Notes: generated by a model not told the origin, from the sequence alone. 64,000 nt of DNA from Candidatus Dormiibacterota bacterium (GCA_035635555.1 DASQAT010000026.1:62001-126000), one strand, 5' to 3'; shown: positions 1 to 9,742, counted from the first letter of the stretch. Program-made: numbers and translations.

Positions 1-369
1 ATCTGGCCCTATCCGCCTGGCGACCGTGTCCATCGATGGAGCCGTCGTGAGCTCGAGGAGATGCTCGGGGAATTCGGCGAGGTCCGCGTCGAAGAGAACG
101 GCGGATACCTGCGGCTCATTCCCCAGCTGGCGAATACGGCGCTCGCGATGGGCGTGGAGGACTACCTGATTCGCAGGTACGGCCGGCCGGGTCGCATCGC
201 GGCCGTCCCTCTGAAGGGAATCTACCTCGGGCTCAACCTGCTCGCCTTGTCCGCAGAGCGGGCGATCCGATCGGCGGCCCGATCCGGCATCGGAGTGGCC
301 CGCGCGCTCGAGAACCTGGATACACATCTTGCGATCAATTACCTGGCGGTGGTGACGCCTCGGAAATGA
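1..369 (+). CDS. Class I SAM methyltransferase, C-terminal part (gene starts before the window)
   Basis: The frame is open from base 1 and stops at 367-369, giving about 122 residues of a longer protein. The first visible residues (YPPGDRVHRWSRRELEEML) match the segment after the SAM-binding core in class I methyltransferases of the Methyltransf_11 type, where a loop leads into a helix that caps the substrate site. The SAM-binding motifs themselves lie outside the window, so the family call rests only on this tail. It sits 9 bases before a radical SAM gene on the same strand and probably belongs to the same operon. The substrate is unknown; in this setting a sugar or lipid is likely. Confidence 0.6.
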   Translation: MWPYPPGDRVHRWSRRELEEMLGEFGEVRVEENGGYLRLIPQLANTALAMGVEDYLIRRYGRPGRIAAVPLKGIYLGLNLLALSAERAIRSAARSGIGVARALENLDTHLAINYLAVVTPRK

Positions 370-378
370 GTCTCCCCC

Positions 379-1482
379 ATGTCGTATGAGCTGGCCTCAC
401 GACTCAAGGGCGTCCTGCTGAGGACCGGGCCGGCGTTCATGCCGGATCGCTGGTCGTCGCCCCGGCTCCTCACCTTCATGATGACCTACCGCTGCAACCT
501 GCGCTGCACCATGTGCTGGCAGTGGGGCGAGCAGGGACTGTTTCATGAGTTGAGCAAAGAACATGAGATCCAGCAGCTGGACCTGGCCACCCTGCGCGCG
601 GTCATCGATGACGTGGCCGGGGACGGCACGGGTGTCTTTCTCTGGGGAGGGGAGCCGTTCCTGCACCGGGACCTGATGCCTTTCGTCGAGTACATCAAAT
701 CGAAGGGACTCTATTGCAGCATCAACACCAACGGCACCTATCTTCCCCGGGACGCAAAGCGTCTGGTCGAGCTCGGCGTCGATGCCGTCATGGTCTCCGT
801 CGACGGACCCCCGGACGTTCACGACCGGATTCGCGGGATGGACGGTTCGTTCAAGCGCATCGCCGACGGTGTCGCGGCGCTCCGGGCGGCGCGGAATGGC
901 AGCGGCGGCAAGCCTGAGATCATCGTGAACACGACCGTCTCCCCCGGGAATCAGCACGTACTCCTCCCCACGTACGACACGGTGGAGAGAATGGGGGCGG
1001 ACCGGATGATCCTGTCCCAGCTCTGGTTCACCACCGAGCAGATCGGACGAGCCAACGAAGCCTACTTCATGGAGAAGTTCAAAGCCCACGCCGGGTCGTG
1101 GCGCGGTTTCGTCATGGATGTGTCGGTGCTCGACTCCGACTCGATCGCCGCTCAGATGCGCGAGATGGCTCTGCGGAAGAGCGCGATGGAGCTCCGGTTC
1201 CTGCCCGATCTCCATCCCGGCCAGGTCGGTGACTACTACGCGCGCCCCGAGGAGGCCTTCGGCAAGACCCGCTGCCTCGTGCCCTGGCTGGAGGCAGAGA
1301 TCCTCCCCAACGGCGACGTCACACCCTGCTCCGACCGCCCCGATCTGATCGTCGGGAACGTGCGGAAGGAGCACTTCCAGGACATCTGGAACAACGATGC
1401 CTACAGAGCGTTCCGCCGCGCCATGCGGGAGGACGGGCTCTTCCCCTACTGCTCCCGCTGCTGCGGTCTCTGGTCCCATTGA
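379..1482 (+). CDS. Radical SAM/SPASM domain enzyme
   Basis: The 367-residue protein has the radical SAM cluster motif CxxxCxxC at C39, C43 and C46 (YRCNLRCTMCW), which binds the [4Fe-4S] cluster that cleaves S-adenosylmethionine. GGEPF, the usual second motif of the family, follows near residue 94. A C-terminal SPASM region carries C299, C317, C358, C361 and C362, suited to auxiliary clusters, and contains the typical ILPNGDV and GNV segments. SPASM enzymes modify peptides, sugars or other small substrates; which one applies here cannot be read from the sequence. It is the second gene of the plus-strand polysaccharide run and is followed 7 bases later by a GT2 gene. Start: ATG 379, with no strong Shine-Dalgarno sequence. 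Confidence 0.85.
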   Translation: MSYELASRLKGVLLRTGPAFMPDRWSSPRLLTFMMTYRCNLRCTMCWQWGEQGLFHELSKEHEIQQLDLATLRAVIDDVAGDGTGVFLWGGEPFLHRDLMPFVEYIKSKGLYCSINTNGTYLPRDAKRLVELGVDAVMVSVDGPPDVHDRIRGMDGSFKRIADGVAALRAARNGSGGKPEIIVNTTVSPGNQHVLLPTYDTVERMGADRMILSQLWFTTEQIGRANEAYFMEKFKAHAGSWRGFVMDVSVLDSDSIAAQMREMALRKSAMELRFLPDLHPGQVGDYYARPEEAFGKTRCLVPWLEAEILPNGDVTPCSDRPDLIVGNVRKEHFQDIWNNDAYRAFRRAMREDGLFPYCSRCCGLWSH

Positions 1483-1489
1483 GGAAGCG

Positions 1490-2431
1490 ATGACGACACG
1501 TCCGGATGTCTCGGTCCTCATCTGCACGCGCGATCGAAGCGCCCTCCTCGAGAACTGCCTGGACTCCGTGCTGGCCTGCTCGCCTGCGCCGGCCGAAGTG
1601 GTCATCGTGGATCAGAGCGGGGACCAGGCGACCCGGAAGGCCGTCGACGGTCGCCAGGGGAGGAAGGTGCCGGTTCGGTACATCCGGGGAATCGGCACGG
1701 GGCTCTCCCGCGCGAAGAACCAGGGGATCCCCGAGTGCGCCGGAGCGATCATCGCGTTCACCGACGACGACTGTCTCGCGGACACACGATGGGTCGAGGC
1801 GTTGACCGGACCGATCATATCCGGCCGGGCGGGAGCGGTGGTGGGCCGGACGCTGCCGGAGAAGGGTGTCGCGGGACGGGAGGACACGACTTCTGTCTAC
1901 TCTCCCGAGGGATGCCCGGTCTTCTCGAGGCGTACCCACCCCTGGCGCGTCGGTGGCGGAGGCAACTTCGCGGCCGCACGCGACGTCCTGCGGCTGTCGG
2001 GACCATTTGACGAGCGATTTGGGCCAGGAGCGGCCCTCGAGAGCGCCGAGGACATGGACATGATTCACCGGATCCTGCGAGCGGGGGAGCGGATCGTCTA
2101 CGCCCCGGATGCGGTCATCCGGCACCGCTCCTGGCGGTCGTCGTCCCAGAACCGGCGCCTGTCCCGGGCCTATGGCATCGGCGCCGGCGGCTATTTCGCG
2201 AAGCATGTCCTGGCCGGAGACTGGATCAGCGGGTGGCGATTCGTCGCCCGGCTGGGCATCCGGACCGTCCACCTGTCGCGGGCAATCCTCCGCGCGGATC
2301 GACGCGGCATTGCCGAGCAGGGGATCTATCTGGTCGCTCTCTTCGAGGGGGCCGGGCGGTTCCTCCTGGGCGGCGGCCCGGCGCCGGAAAGAGTCGCGGA
2401 CCTCGAGCGCCGTGAGGAGGCCAGGTCATGA
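1490..2431 (+). CDS. GT2 family glycosyltransferase
   Basis: A 313-residue cytoplasmic GT-A fold enzyme. The N-terminus SVLICTRDR and the following VVIVDQSGD are the nucleotide-sugar binding strand pattern of GT2 proteins, and FTDDDC carries the acidic metal-binding triad. A GGGGNFAARR-like acceptor segment and an aspartate-rich ESAEDMDM follow, as is usual. It should move a sugar from a nucleotide donor to a growing lipid-linked glycan. I chose ATG 1490 because translation from it begins at the first GT2 strand; the frame is open 93 bases further upstream, but that part overlaps the radical SAM gene and looks non-protein-like. It overlaps the next gene by four bases (ATGA). Confidence 0.85.
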   Translation: MTTRPDVSVLICTRDRSALLENCLDSVLACSPAPAEVVIVDQSGDQATRKAVDGRQGRKVPVRYIRGIGTGLSRAKNQGIPECAGAIIAFTDDDCLADTRWVEALTGPIISGRAGAVVGRTLPEKGVAGREDTTSVYSPEGCPVFSRRTHPWRVGGGGNFAAARDVLRLSGPFDERFGPGAALESAEDMDMIHRILRAGERIVYAPDAVIRHRSWRSSSQNRRLSRAYGIGAGGYFAKHVLAGDWISGWRFVARLGIRTVHLSRAILRADRRGIAEQGIYLVALFEGAGRFLLGGGPAPERVADLERREEARS

Positions 2432-4056
2432 TCTCGCTGGCGAGCGCCGAGCGGCGGCCGGCCGGACAGGAAATGTTGATCCTGCTGCTCGGGGTGGCGG
2501 CGATCGTCGCGGCCGTGTCCCCCACCCTGCGGGAGACAGGCACTCCGCCGGGATGGGATCAATCGGTCCACTTGCGGGACAGCCTGGTCTACGAGCGCAT
2601 TCTGCGACATCCGTCCGCGCTGACGAACGGCGTGTTCGGCGCCATTCTCCACGGCTCGGAGGATTTTCCACTGCTGACCCCCTCCGGCTATTATCCGCCG
2701 CTCGTTCCGGGTCTCACCGCCCTCCTCTATCGTGTGGCCGGCCGCTCCTACGAGACGGCGATGGCGACGCAGATTCTCTTCCTGGTTCTTCTGGTCATCG
2801 CCACATGGGCGCTCGGGAATCGACTCCTCGGGGCGCCGGTCGGGCTCGCCGCCTCACTCATGTTGCTGGCCGCGCCGGGCATCCGTCTGAACGCCGAAGA
2901 GTACATGCTGGATCTTCCCCTGGCGGCGATGGTGGTCGTGTCGGTGCTGGCGCTCCTGGCCAGCGACCGGTTCGCCCGGCGCGACCTGAGCCTGCTGTTC
3001 GGCGTCCTCGCAGGAGCGGGCATGCTGACCAAGTGGACCTTCTTTCTCTTCCTGGCGGCGCCGGTGCTCCTGGTGCTCGGTTCGGGTCTCACCACCCCGT
3101 CGAAGGGGGCGGTTCCGCGGAGTCGCCGGTGGGGGAATTTCGCGCTGGCGCTTCTGGCGGCAGGCATGGTCGCGGCCCCCTACTATGTGCCGATTCTGCC
3201 GATCCTGGTCGACAAGACCATCGTCCATGCCGGCGGCGCGGCCGATGGGTTCGCCGCTCCCTTCGCTGCGGCGTCTGTCCTGTACCATATCGACGCGCTC
3301 CCGCGAAAACTCCTGGGATGGCCCCTGACGATCACCGCGGTCGTCGGGATCCTGGCTTTCCTGTGGCGTGGCCGCGAAACGGCCTGGGCCCGGGCGCTTC
3401 TTCTGACCTGGACTCTGAGTCTCTACGCCCTGTTCACCTTCGCCGTGGCCAACAAGCAGTCCCGGTATCTCCTTCCCTGGATACCGATCCTCCTCGTGAT
3501 GGCGGCGGGAGGGCTGGTCGCGCTGTGGCGTCGCGCCGCGGCGGGCCGGGCGTTGATCGCGATGGGGATCCTGGTCCTCCTCCCCGTGACCGGTCTGGCG
3601 GGCAGCTGGCGGACGGAGGACCGGGGGGACTGGAACATCCGCCCGCTGGTCGCCCGGCTGGAACAGGAGCTGGCCAGACGCCCGGACCTCTCGGGCAAGG
3701 TTCCCGTGCTGGGCGTGATTCCCGACATGCGGGAGGTGAACGGTCCCTGCATCGCCTACTACGCGGCGCGGCAGGACATTCCCGTGACCGTCGTTCAGCT
3801 CGTGAACCGGATGAAGCGACACGTTGCCGTCGAGGTGGGGCTCGATCCCTTCAACCGGGACGATTTCTACCAGGCTTTCGATCGGTACGATTTCCTGGCC
3901 ACCAAGGACGGCGCCAATGCGGTGCCACCGTGGGAGGACGTGGTTCCCAGGATGCAGGCCTATTTCGAGCAGAGGCTCTCGGAATTCGAATTGCTGGCTT
4001 CGTTCCCGGAGCCGGACGGATCGACCCTCGCTCTCTATGGGAGAAAGCGCGGATGA
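2428..4056 (+). CDS. GT-C fold membrane glycosyltransferase (GT39/ArnT-like)
   Basis: This 542-residue protein is hydrophobic over most of its first 400 residues, with about ten likely membrane segments, then ends in a soluble tail. The first periplasmic loop contains an acidic residue in PPGWDQSVH, in the position where GT39/PMT-type enzymes keep their catalytic aspartate. Such enzymes use polyprenyl-phosphate sugars as donors on the outer face of the inner membrane. Start ATG 2428 overlaps the stop of the GT2 gene (ATGA). It is the first of seven GT-C proteins in this window. Donor and acceptor are not known. Confidence 0.75.
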   Translation: MISLASAERRPAGQEMLILLLGVAAIVAAVSPTLRETGTPPGWDQSVHLRDSLVYERILRHPSALTNGVFGAILHGSEDFPLLTPSGYYPPLVPGLTALLYRVAGRSYETAMATQILFLVLLVIATWALGNRLLGAPVGLAASLMLLAAPGIRLNAEEYMLDLPLAAMVVVSVLALLASDRFARRDLSLLFGVLAGAGMLTKWTFFLFLAAPVLLVLGSGLTTPSKGAVPRSRRWGNFALALLAAGMVAAPYYVPILPILVDKTIVHAGGAADGFAAPFAAASVLYHIDALPRKLLGWPLTITAVVGILAFLWRGRETAWARALLLTWTLSLYALFTFAVANKQSRYLLPWIPILLVMAAGGLVALWRRAAAGRALIAMGILVLLPVTGLAGSWRTEDRGDWNIRPLVARLEQELARRPDLSGKVPVLGVIPDMREVNGPCIAYYAARQDIPVTVVQLVNRMKRHVAVEVGLDPFNRDDFYQAFDRYDFLATKDGANAVPPWEDVVPRMQAYFEQRLSEFELLASFPEPDGSTLALYGRKRG

Positions 4057-6056
4057 GACAGGTCACCGGCTCCGTGAACCACGCGGGCCTCCCTGTCCCG
4101 CTGGTCGGACTGATTCTCAGGCCCGGCCAGGTCCTGGCGGGAGCGCTGGCCGCCGGTGCCACCGCTCTCGGGCTCATGGCCTGGAATCTGAGAACACTCG
4201 TCGGCCGATACGACACCCTCGAGTACCTGCTCCAGGAGGCGCATTCGGCTGAGATGGCGCTCCTCCGCTTCACGCTTCTGATCGCCGCCCTAATGGCGGG
4301 GGCCGTTGGTGCCATGGCCCTGGTCAACTGGCGCGCCTCCCTCTCCCTGGTCGGAGGCGGGCTCTTTCTCGCAGGAGTCCTGGCCGGCCCCCTGGTCCGG
4401 GCCTGTCTGGCGCCTCAGGGAGGACTGGAGGAGAGCCTGATCTACCGGGTGCGGGGGTTCGGCGCCATCGGGACGATCGGCGGCCTGTTCCTGCTCTTCC
4501 TGTCGCTGATTCCCGCGCTTCTGGAGCGGCCGGCCGGCGGCTTTGAGAGGACCCTGTCGGACGGGGTTCGGCGCGCGGTCGAAGGCCTGCAGGCCATCCC
4601 CGCCCTGCGCCGATCGATCCTCCTCGGCGTGCTGGTGTTCCTGCTGGCGACGACTGTGGGGTTCGTGGTCCTGCAGGATTTTCCGAATTCCTCGGACGAG
4701 AACTCCTATCTGACGCAGGCGCGGATCTTCGCCGCCGGCAGACTCTGGGTCCAGGCGCCCCCCCATTCCGAATTCTTCCGGGCGCGGAGCTTCATCATGG
4801 ACGACTCCCGGGGCCGCTTCTTCGCCAAGGCCTTTCCCGGGTGGGCCGCGATCCTGTCGCTGGGGGTGAGGGCGAGAGTCCCGTGGGCGGTGAACCCTCT
4901 CCTGTCGGCGGCGGCGTTGATCCTGGCCGGCTGGGCCGGAGGACGCATCCTGGGCCGCCACGGCGAGCCGGCCGTCATCGGAATGATCCTGCTGACTCCG
5001 TTCTTCCTGCTGAACGCGGCCTCCTACTTCAATCATCCGGCGACGGTCCTCCTGATCACTCTCTTCCTGGTCGCGGTGATTCGTCTTGCGGAGGGGGCGG
5101 GTATCGTCTGGGCCATCGTGGCGGGACTCGCCGGCGGTTCCGCGCTCTGGATCCGTCCGGGACCGGCCCTGACCCTGACGATTCCCCTGGGTCTCTGGCT
5201 CGCCTCACGCTGGGCGCGTGAGCGCCGGTGGGGAATGCTGGCCGCCGCCGCGGCACCGGTGGCCGCGGCCGTCCTGGGGCTGGCTGCCTACGACCAGCGG
5301 ATGTTCGGGTCGTTCTGGCGGACCGGCTACGCGGCCTACGATCCCGGCGACATCCAGCCTGGACTGGGAGTCGACCATCTGGCGGTCACCGGCTGGTGGC
5401 TCCTCAAGCTCCTGTTCTGGCTCGCGCCCGGCAGCCTCGCGGGTCTCTGGCTGCTCGTCCGCGGGCGTCGGTGGCGGGAGTGGTTCCGGCGCGAGCCGGT
5501 CCTGGTGCTGATGTCCATGTCTCTCGCCGCCCTGGCGATTTCCTATCTGGTCTTCCAGAACAAGGGAGGCAACGAGTACGGTCCACGCTACTACTACGAC
5601 GGCATCACCTATCTCGCCATTCTTCTGTCGGCCGGCTGGATGCGGGCTCCGGAGGCGCTCGCCGGGGTGGTTCCTCGCTGGAAGGTGAGGCGGGGGGCTG
5701 CCCTCGTCCTCGGGTTCGGTGCCATCCTCACCCTGGCCGGTTCGATACCGTTCTTGATGTTCCACTACCGGGACAAGGTGAGCCACAACCGGGATCTGTT
5801 CGATGCAGTGGAGCGATCGGGGCTCTCCTCCGCGCTGGTCTTTCTCTCCACCGGGAGCGGCAGGATGCCGCCCGGCGATCTCGTCCGGAATCCTCTCGAT
5901 TTTCGGAGCGGTGTCGTCTACGCGAGGGATCTCGGTCCCGAAGCCGATCGCGCGCTGGCGGCCCTCTACCCCGACCGCCCCGCGCTGATGTACGCCTACG
6001 ATCCCCGGGCGCGCCGCTCGACGCTGCGCCCGCTCGACCTCGAGGATCGGCGATGA
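4053..6056 (+). CDS. GT-C fold membrane glycosyltransferase (GT39-like)
   Basis: The 667-residue protein begins with several membrane segments that are not part of the usual catalytic core (about residues 30-180). A GT39-like unit follows with NSSDENSYL in the first large outer loop and a run of hydrophobic helices to about residue 540. The acidic DE pair fits the catalytic position of dolichyl/polyprenyl-phosphate sugar transferases. It is longer than the usual 450-550 residues because of the N-terminal extension, which may be a separate four-helix module. ATG 4053 overlaps the preceding stop by four bases. The frame stays open far upstream of this ATG, but that part reads as the shadow of the previous genes. 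Confidence 0.75.
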   Translation: MRQVTGSVNHAGLPVPLVGLILRPGQVLAGALAAGATALGLMAWNLRTLVGRYDTLEYLLQEAHSAEMALLRFTLLIAALMAGAVGAMALVNWRASLSLVGGGLFLAGVLAGPLVRACLAPQGGLEESLIYRVRGFGAIGTIGGLFLLFLSLIPALLERPAGGFERTLSDGVRRAVEGLQAIPALRRSILLGVLVFLLATTVGFVVLQDFPNSSDENSYLTQARIFAAGRLWVQAPPHSEFFRARSFIMDDSRGRFFAKAFPGWAAILSLGVRARVPWAVNPLLSAAALILAGWAGGRILGRHGEPAVIGMILLTPFFLLNAASYFNHPATVLLITLFLVAVIRLAEGAGIVWAIVAGLAGGSALWIRPGPALTLTIPLGLWLASRWARERRWGMLAAAAAPVAAAVLGLAAYDQRMFGSFWRTGYAAYDPGDIQPGLGVDHLAVTGWWLLKLLFWLAPGSLAGLWLLVRGRRWREWFRREPVLVLMSMSLAALAISYLVFQNKGGNEYGPRYYYDGITYLAILLSAGWMRAPEALAGVVPRWKVRRGAALVLGFGAILTLAGSIPFLMFHYRDKVSHNRDLFDAVERSGLSSALVFLSTGSGRMPPGDLVRNPLDFRSGVVYARDLGPEADRALAALYPDRPALMYAYDPRARRSTLRPLDLEDRR

Positions 6057-7006
6057 ACAAGCCGCTGACGGTGCTGGTCTGCACGCACAACCGGGCCGAT
6101 CTCCTTCGAGGCGCGCTCGAGAGCCTGGAGCGTCAGAGCCTGGCCCGAGGCCTGTTCGAGGTGCTGGTGGTGGACAACGCTTCGACCGACTCCACCCCGG
6201 CGGTCGTGGCCGAGTGTGCGGCGCGCGCGAAGGTCGATATCCGCTCTGTCCGCGAGACGGAGCTCGGACTGGACGCCGCCCGGAACCGGGGCGTCCGGGA
6301 AGCGGCGGGCGGGATCGTGGCCTTCCTCGACGACGACGCACGGGCCCGGCACGACTGGGCGGCGGAGATTCTGGAGGGGTTCGAGCGTCACGATGCACCC
6401 ATCGTGGGCGGCCGGGTCGACCTGGTCTGGGAGGTTCCGCGGCCGGTGTGGTTCAGCGATGCGCTCCTGCGATACCTGATCCACTGCGACCGCGGTCCGG
6501 AGGTCGTTCCGGTGACCTCGTCACCCTGGCTCTATGGCACCAACGTGGCGTTCCGGAAGAACCTGTTCCAGGAGATCGGACTGTTCCGTCTCGACCTGGA
6601 TCGGAAGGGGGAGTCCTTGATGGGCGGAGGGGACACCGAGTTCTTCACGCGGGCCCACGAACTCGGCCACAGGATCCTCTACCTTCCGACCCTGGTGGTC
6701 CAGCATCTGGTGCCCGCCTCGCGCCTGACCCGGGCGTTCTTCCGGGAGCGGCTCCTGTACTCGGGCTACACCCGCGCCGCCATCGGCACGGAGAAAATCG
6801 CCGGCATCGCCTTGAACTGTCTCCTGTTCGCGCTCGGGGGCTCACTCTGCGCTCTGGCCGCCGCCGCGTCGCGGGTGGCCGGCCGGCCCGATGTCAGTTT
6901 CGCGCAGGAGCGCCGGATGCTGCTGGGGGCGGGGTACCTCTATTACTGGATTCTTCGGGCGGTCGGGAGAGTCCCGCCACCCCGCGTGGAGGCATGGACG
7001 TCGTGA
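6053..7006 (+). CDS. GT2 family glycosyltransferase
   Basis: A 317-residue GT2 enzyme. LTVLVCTHNR opens the first nucleotide-binding strand, VLVVDNASTD the second, and FLDDDARAR carries the metal-binding DxD-type motif. GGGDTEFFTRA corresponds to the acceptor-side ED/GD motif. The last 60 residues contain one or two hydrophobic stretches that may attach the protein to the inner membrane. It shares its start with the stop of the GT-C gene before it (ATGA at 6053). A 34-base gap then separates it from the next gene, one of the few non-overlapping junctions here. Sugar specificity is unknown. Confidence 0.85.
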   Translation: MNKPLTVLVCTHNRADLLRGALESLERQSLARGLFEVLVVDNASTDSTPAVVAECAARAKVDIRSVRETELGLDAARNRGVREAAGGIVAFLDDDARARHDWAAEILEGFERHDAPIVGGRVDLVWEVPRPVWFSDALLRYLIHCDRGPEVVPVTSSPWLYGTNVAFRKNLFQEIGLFRLDLDRKGESLMGGGDTEFFTRAHELGHRILYLPTLVVQHLVPASRLTRAFFRERLLYSGYTRAAIGTEKIAGIALNCLLFALGGSLCALAAAASRVAGRPDVSFAQERRMLLGAGYLYYWILRAVGRVPPPRVEAWTS

Positions 7007-7040
7007 CACGAGACACATTCGCCGCATCGGAGAGATGGTC

Positions 7041-8525
7041 ATGATCAAGAAAGTGCTGCTTTTGAACGGGCCGGACGACCGAATCAACTCGGTGATGATC
7101 CGGAGCGGAGACAGGTGGCCCCACCGGCTGCCGCGCAAGATCACCAAGCAGGTGCCCCACGCCTACCCTTTCTGGCTCGCCCAGTGCGGCGCCCTGCTGA
7201 AGCACCGGGGCTATGAGGTCCTCTATGTCGATTCGATCGCCGAGGGCCTGGGTATCGACGGCACGGTGGAGCGGTTTCTGGAGGAGCGTCCGGATCTCGT
7301 GGTCGTCGCCACCTCCACACCGACGATCCACACCGACCTCTTGATGGCCCGGCTGGCCAAGGAGAAGACGGGGGCGGCCACGGTGCTGGTCGATACCCAC
7401 GTGACGGTCTTCCACCAGGAGCTGGTGGCCGAGCCGTTCGTCGACGCCGCCGTGCGGGGCGAGTTCGAGGTGGCCATCCCCGACCTGGCCGACGCGCTCA
7501 ACTCCGGCGGAGATCTCGCGTCCGTTCCGGGTGTGACCTGGAAGCGGGCGGGTGACGTGGTGGTCAATCCGGACAGGCCGTTGATCTGGGATCTCGATGA
7601 ATTGCCCTGGCCGGACCGCGACCTCGTGCCGGGGGACCAGTACATCGTGGGGCTGCGCACGCAGGATCCCTGCTTCATGGTGATGGCGAGCCGGGGCTGC
7701 CCGTTCCGCTGCACGTTCTGCCTGTGGGTTCCGGTGATGTTCAACAACAAGGTTCGATTCCGCAGCGTGGAGAAGGTGGTGGACGAGATCGTTCACCTCC
7801 AGGAGCGCTACGGGGCCCGGGAGGTGTTTTTCCACGACGACACCGTCAACGTGACCGTGAGGCGCGTCGAGGAGATCTGCAATGAGATTCTCCGCCGCGG
7901 CGTGAAGATAGGCTGGATCGCCAACTTCCGCGGCGACCAGACGACGTCCGAACTGTTCCGGCTGATGAAGAAGGCCGGCTGCACGAAGATCCTGCTGGGC
8001 GTCGAGAGCGGTTCCCAGAAACTCCTGGATGAGACGATCGACAAGGAAATCACGCTCAAGGAAGTGGAGGACACCATCCGCTGGGCCAAGGAGGCCGGGA
8101 TCAGGGTCCACTGCACCTACGCGCTCGGCGCTCCGGGAGAGACGAGGGAGACGCTGCGGGAGACCCTCGAGTTCATCAAGAAGACCGAGCCGGACGACAT
8201 CCAGGTCAGCCTGATGACCCCGATCCCGGGGACTCCGTACTACGAGAAGGTGAAGCACCAGGTGGCCGACTGGCACGACTTCGACGGAGTCTCCGGGCGT
8301 TCCTGGTGCGACCTGTCGACCGCCGAGCTCAAGAACGCCATGAATCGCATCTACATCGAGCACTACCTGACGCCGCGGCGAATCCTGAAGCGTGTGTCCA
8401 GGATCCGCAACGTCTACGACATCAAGGAGAACTGGCGGCAGTTCAAGGCGTTCCTGAGCCGCTACGCCGCCACCGGGCTGCCCCGGCCGATCGGTACCCC
8501 GTTCGAGGGACAGGAGCAGGCGTGA
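7041..8525 (+). CDS. B12-binding-domain radical SAM protein (first of two paralogues)
   Basis: A 494-residue protein with the layout of the BchE/HpnJ/PhpK group: an N-terminal Rossmann-like cobalamin-binding region (about 1-170), a radical SAM barrel with C220, C224 and C227 in GCPFRCTFC, and a helical C-terminus. GVESGSQ and GAPGETRETL are standard barrel motifs. Members include C- and P-methyltransferases and ring-forming enzymes; this one cannot be assigned a substrate. GGAGAG ends 6 bases before ATG 7041, so I prefer this start over ATG 7035. It is clearly related to the protein at 15847-17337, so the locus has two such enzymes. The next gene overlaps its stop by four bases (GTGA). Confidence 0.85.
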   Translation: MIKKVLLLNGPDDRINSVMIRSGDRWPHRLPRKITKQVPHAYPFWLAQCGALLKHRGYEVLYVDSIAEGLGIDGTVERFLEERPDLVVVATSTPTIHTDLLMARLAKEKTGAATVLVDTHVTVFHQELVAEPFVDAAVRGEFEVAIPDLADALNSGGDLASVPGVTWKRAGDVVVNPDRPLIWDLDELPWPDRDLVPGDQYIVGLRTQDPCFMVMASRGCPFRCTFCLWVPVMFNNKVRFRSVEKVVDEIVHLQERYGAREVFFHDDTVNVTVRRVEEICNEILRRGVKIGWIANFRGDQTTSELFRLMKKAGCTKILLGVESGSQKLLDETIDKEITLKEVEDTIRWAKEAGIRVHCTYALGAPGETRETLRETLEFIKKTEPDDIQVSLMTPIPGTPYYEKVKHQVADWHDFDGVSGRSWCDLSTAELKNAMNRIYIEHYLTPRRILKRVSRIRNVYDIKENWRQFKAFLSRYAATGLPRPIGTPFEGQEQA

Positions 8526-9742
8526 AGATCGCTGTCCTGTGCGGGCGATATCCTTATTCCGGTGCCGGAGTCATCGCGCGGGAGTCCGCCGAGGAGCTGG
8601 CCCGCCGGCATGAAGTCACCTTCATCCACGGCGGCGAATCGGAGTCGGATCGCCGGGAGGGGGCGCTCCGGGTGATCTCCCTGACGATGCCCCCGGCTGA
8701 GGGGCAGGGTGCGTCGCACCTCTACTGGAGCCCCGCCCTCGTGCGGAGACTCCGGCGGACGCTTGATTCGCTGAACCCCGACCTGATCCACTTCCACATC
8801 ATCCAGGGTCGGAGTTTCTCCCTGGCTTCGCTGCTCCTGTCGAGGCGACGCCGGGCATTCTGGACGATCCACGATCAATGGCCGCTGTGCGTTCGATCGG
8901 TGCCGGAACCCCCGTCGTGCGAGGGGATGAAGCGGTTCTGCCTGTTCTGCACGGCGTGGCCGGGCCTCTCCGTCGCGAACAAAGTGCTCAAGGAAGCGGT
9001 CTTCGCGGCCTCCAGGCTGGAGGTGGTGGTTCCCTCCCGCTGGCTCGGCGACCTTCTCCGTTACTCCTTCCTGGGGAGGAAGCGGGTGCACGTCGTCTAC
9101 AACGGGATCGATCTGGACCTGTTCCGACCGGCCGGGATGGAGGGACGCGCTCCGGCGGGGAGACCGCCGACCCTTCTCTACGTGGCCGGTCCGAACAACA
9201 GCACGAAGGGGATCGCCGAGCTCCTGCCGGCCTTCCTTCGTCTGCGGGAAAGGTATCCCGGACTCCGGCTGAGGGTCGTGGGGGATCCGCCGGAGGGGAT
9301 CGCCGGCGAGGCAGGAGTCGAGATCACCGGCAGGGTCCCCAGGCAGGAGATGCCGGACGAATACAGGCGGGCCGATCTGTTCGTCCTCCCGACGCTCTCC
9401 GACAACACGCCGGTCACCCTGATGGAGGCGATGGCCTCCGGCCTGCCGGCTGTAGCGACCGCGGTCGGAGGCATTCCGGAGCTGGTGGTCCCCGGAGTCA
9501 CTGGACGGCTGGTGCCCCCCGGCGACGTTCCTGCATTGACGGCCGCGCTGGAAGGGCTCCTCTTCGACACCGACGTGAGACGGCGGATGGGAGCGGCGGG
9601 CCGGAGCGTGGCCGAGACGAGATTCGCAAGACAGCGCATGGTTTCGGAGCTCGAGGAAATTTATGGCGTGGCCCGGGGGCAGACGCAGGGGACGGCGCCC
9701 CTGCCCACCTTGCCGGCGGCCGTTTGCGGAGGACAGCGATGA
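8522..9742 (+). CDS. GT4 family glycosyltransferase
   Basis: A 406-residue GT-B enzyme. The N-terminal domain starts with KIAVLCGRYPYSGAG. The C-terminal donor domain carries the GT4 signature, with LSDNTPVTLMEAMASGLP standing for the usual E-x7-E region (the first acid is Asp here) and VGGIPELV after it. It transfers a sugar from a nucleotide donor with retention. The HDQWPLC segment and the following cysteines resemble the iron/cysteine-rich loop seen in several GT4 proteins (CVRSVPEPPSCEG, CLFC), possibly structural. The GTG start at 8522 overlaps the preceding TGA (GTGA). No ATG exists near the start of the conserved region. Confidence 0.85.
   Translation: MKIAVLCGRYPYSGAGVIARESAEELARRHEVTFIHGGESESDRREGALRVISLTMPPAEGQGASHLYWSPALVRRLRRTLDSLNPDLIHFHIIQGRSFSLASLLLSRRRRAFWTIHDQWPLCVRSVPEPPSCEGMKRFCLFCTAWPGLSVANKVLKEAVFAASRLEVVVPSRWLGDLLRYSFLGRKRVHVVYNGIDLDLFRPAGMEGRAPAGRPPTLLYVAGPNNSTKGIAELLPAFLRLRERYPGLRLRVVGDPPEGIAGEAGVEITGRVPRQEMPDEYRRADLFVLPTLSDNTPVTLMEAMASGLPAVATAVGGIPELVVPGVTGRLVPPGDVPALTAALEGLLFDTDVRRRMGAAGRSVAETRFARQRMVSELEEIYGVARGQTQGTAPLPTLPAAVCGGQR

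Noticed and set aside
397-1605. 402-codon open frame on the minus strand
   Set aside because: It lies opposite the radical SAM gene, has no known pattern and is His/Val/Gly-rich as expected for an antisense shadow of GC-rich coding DNA.
2109-4052. Long in-frame extension upstream of the GT-C gene at 4053
   Set aside because: Arg/Gly/Pro-rich with no hydrophobic helices, and it overlaps two genes with clear motifs; the ATG at 4053 is coupled to the preceding stop.
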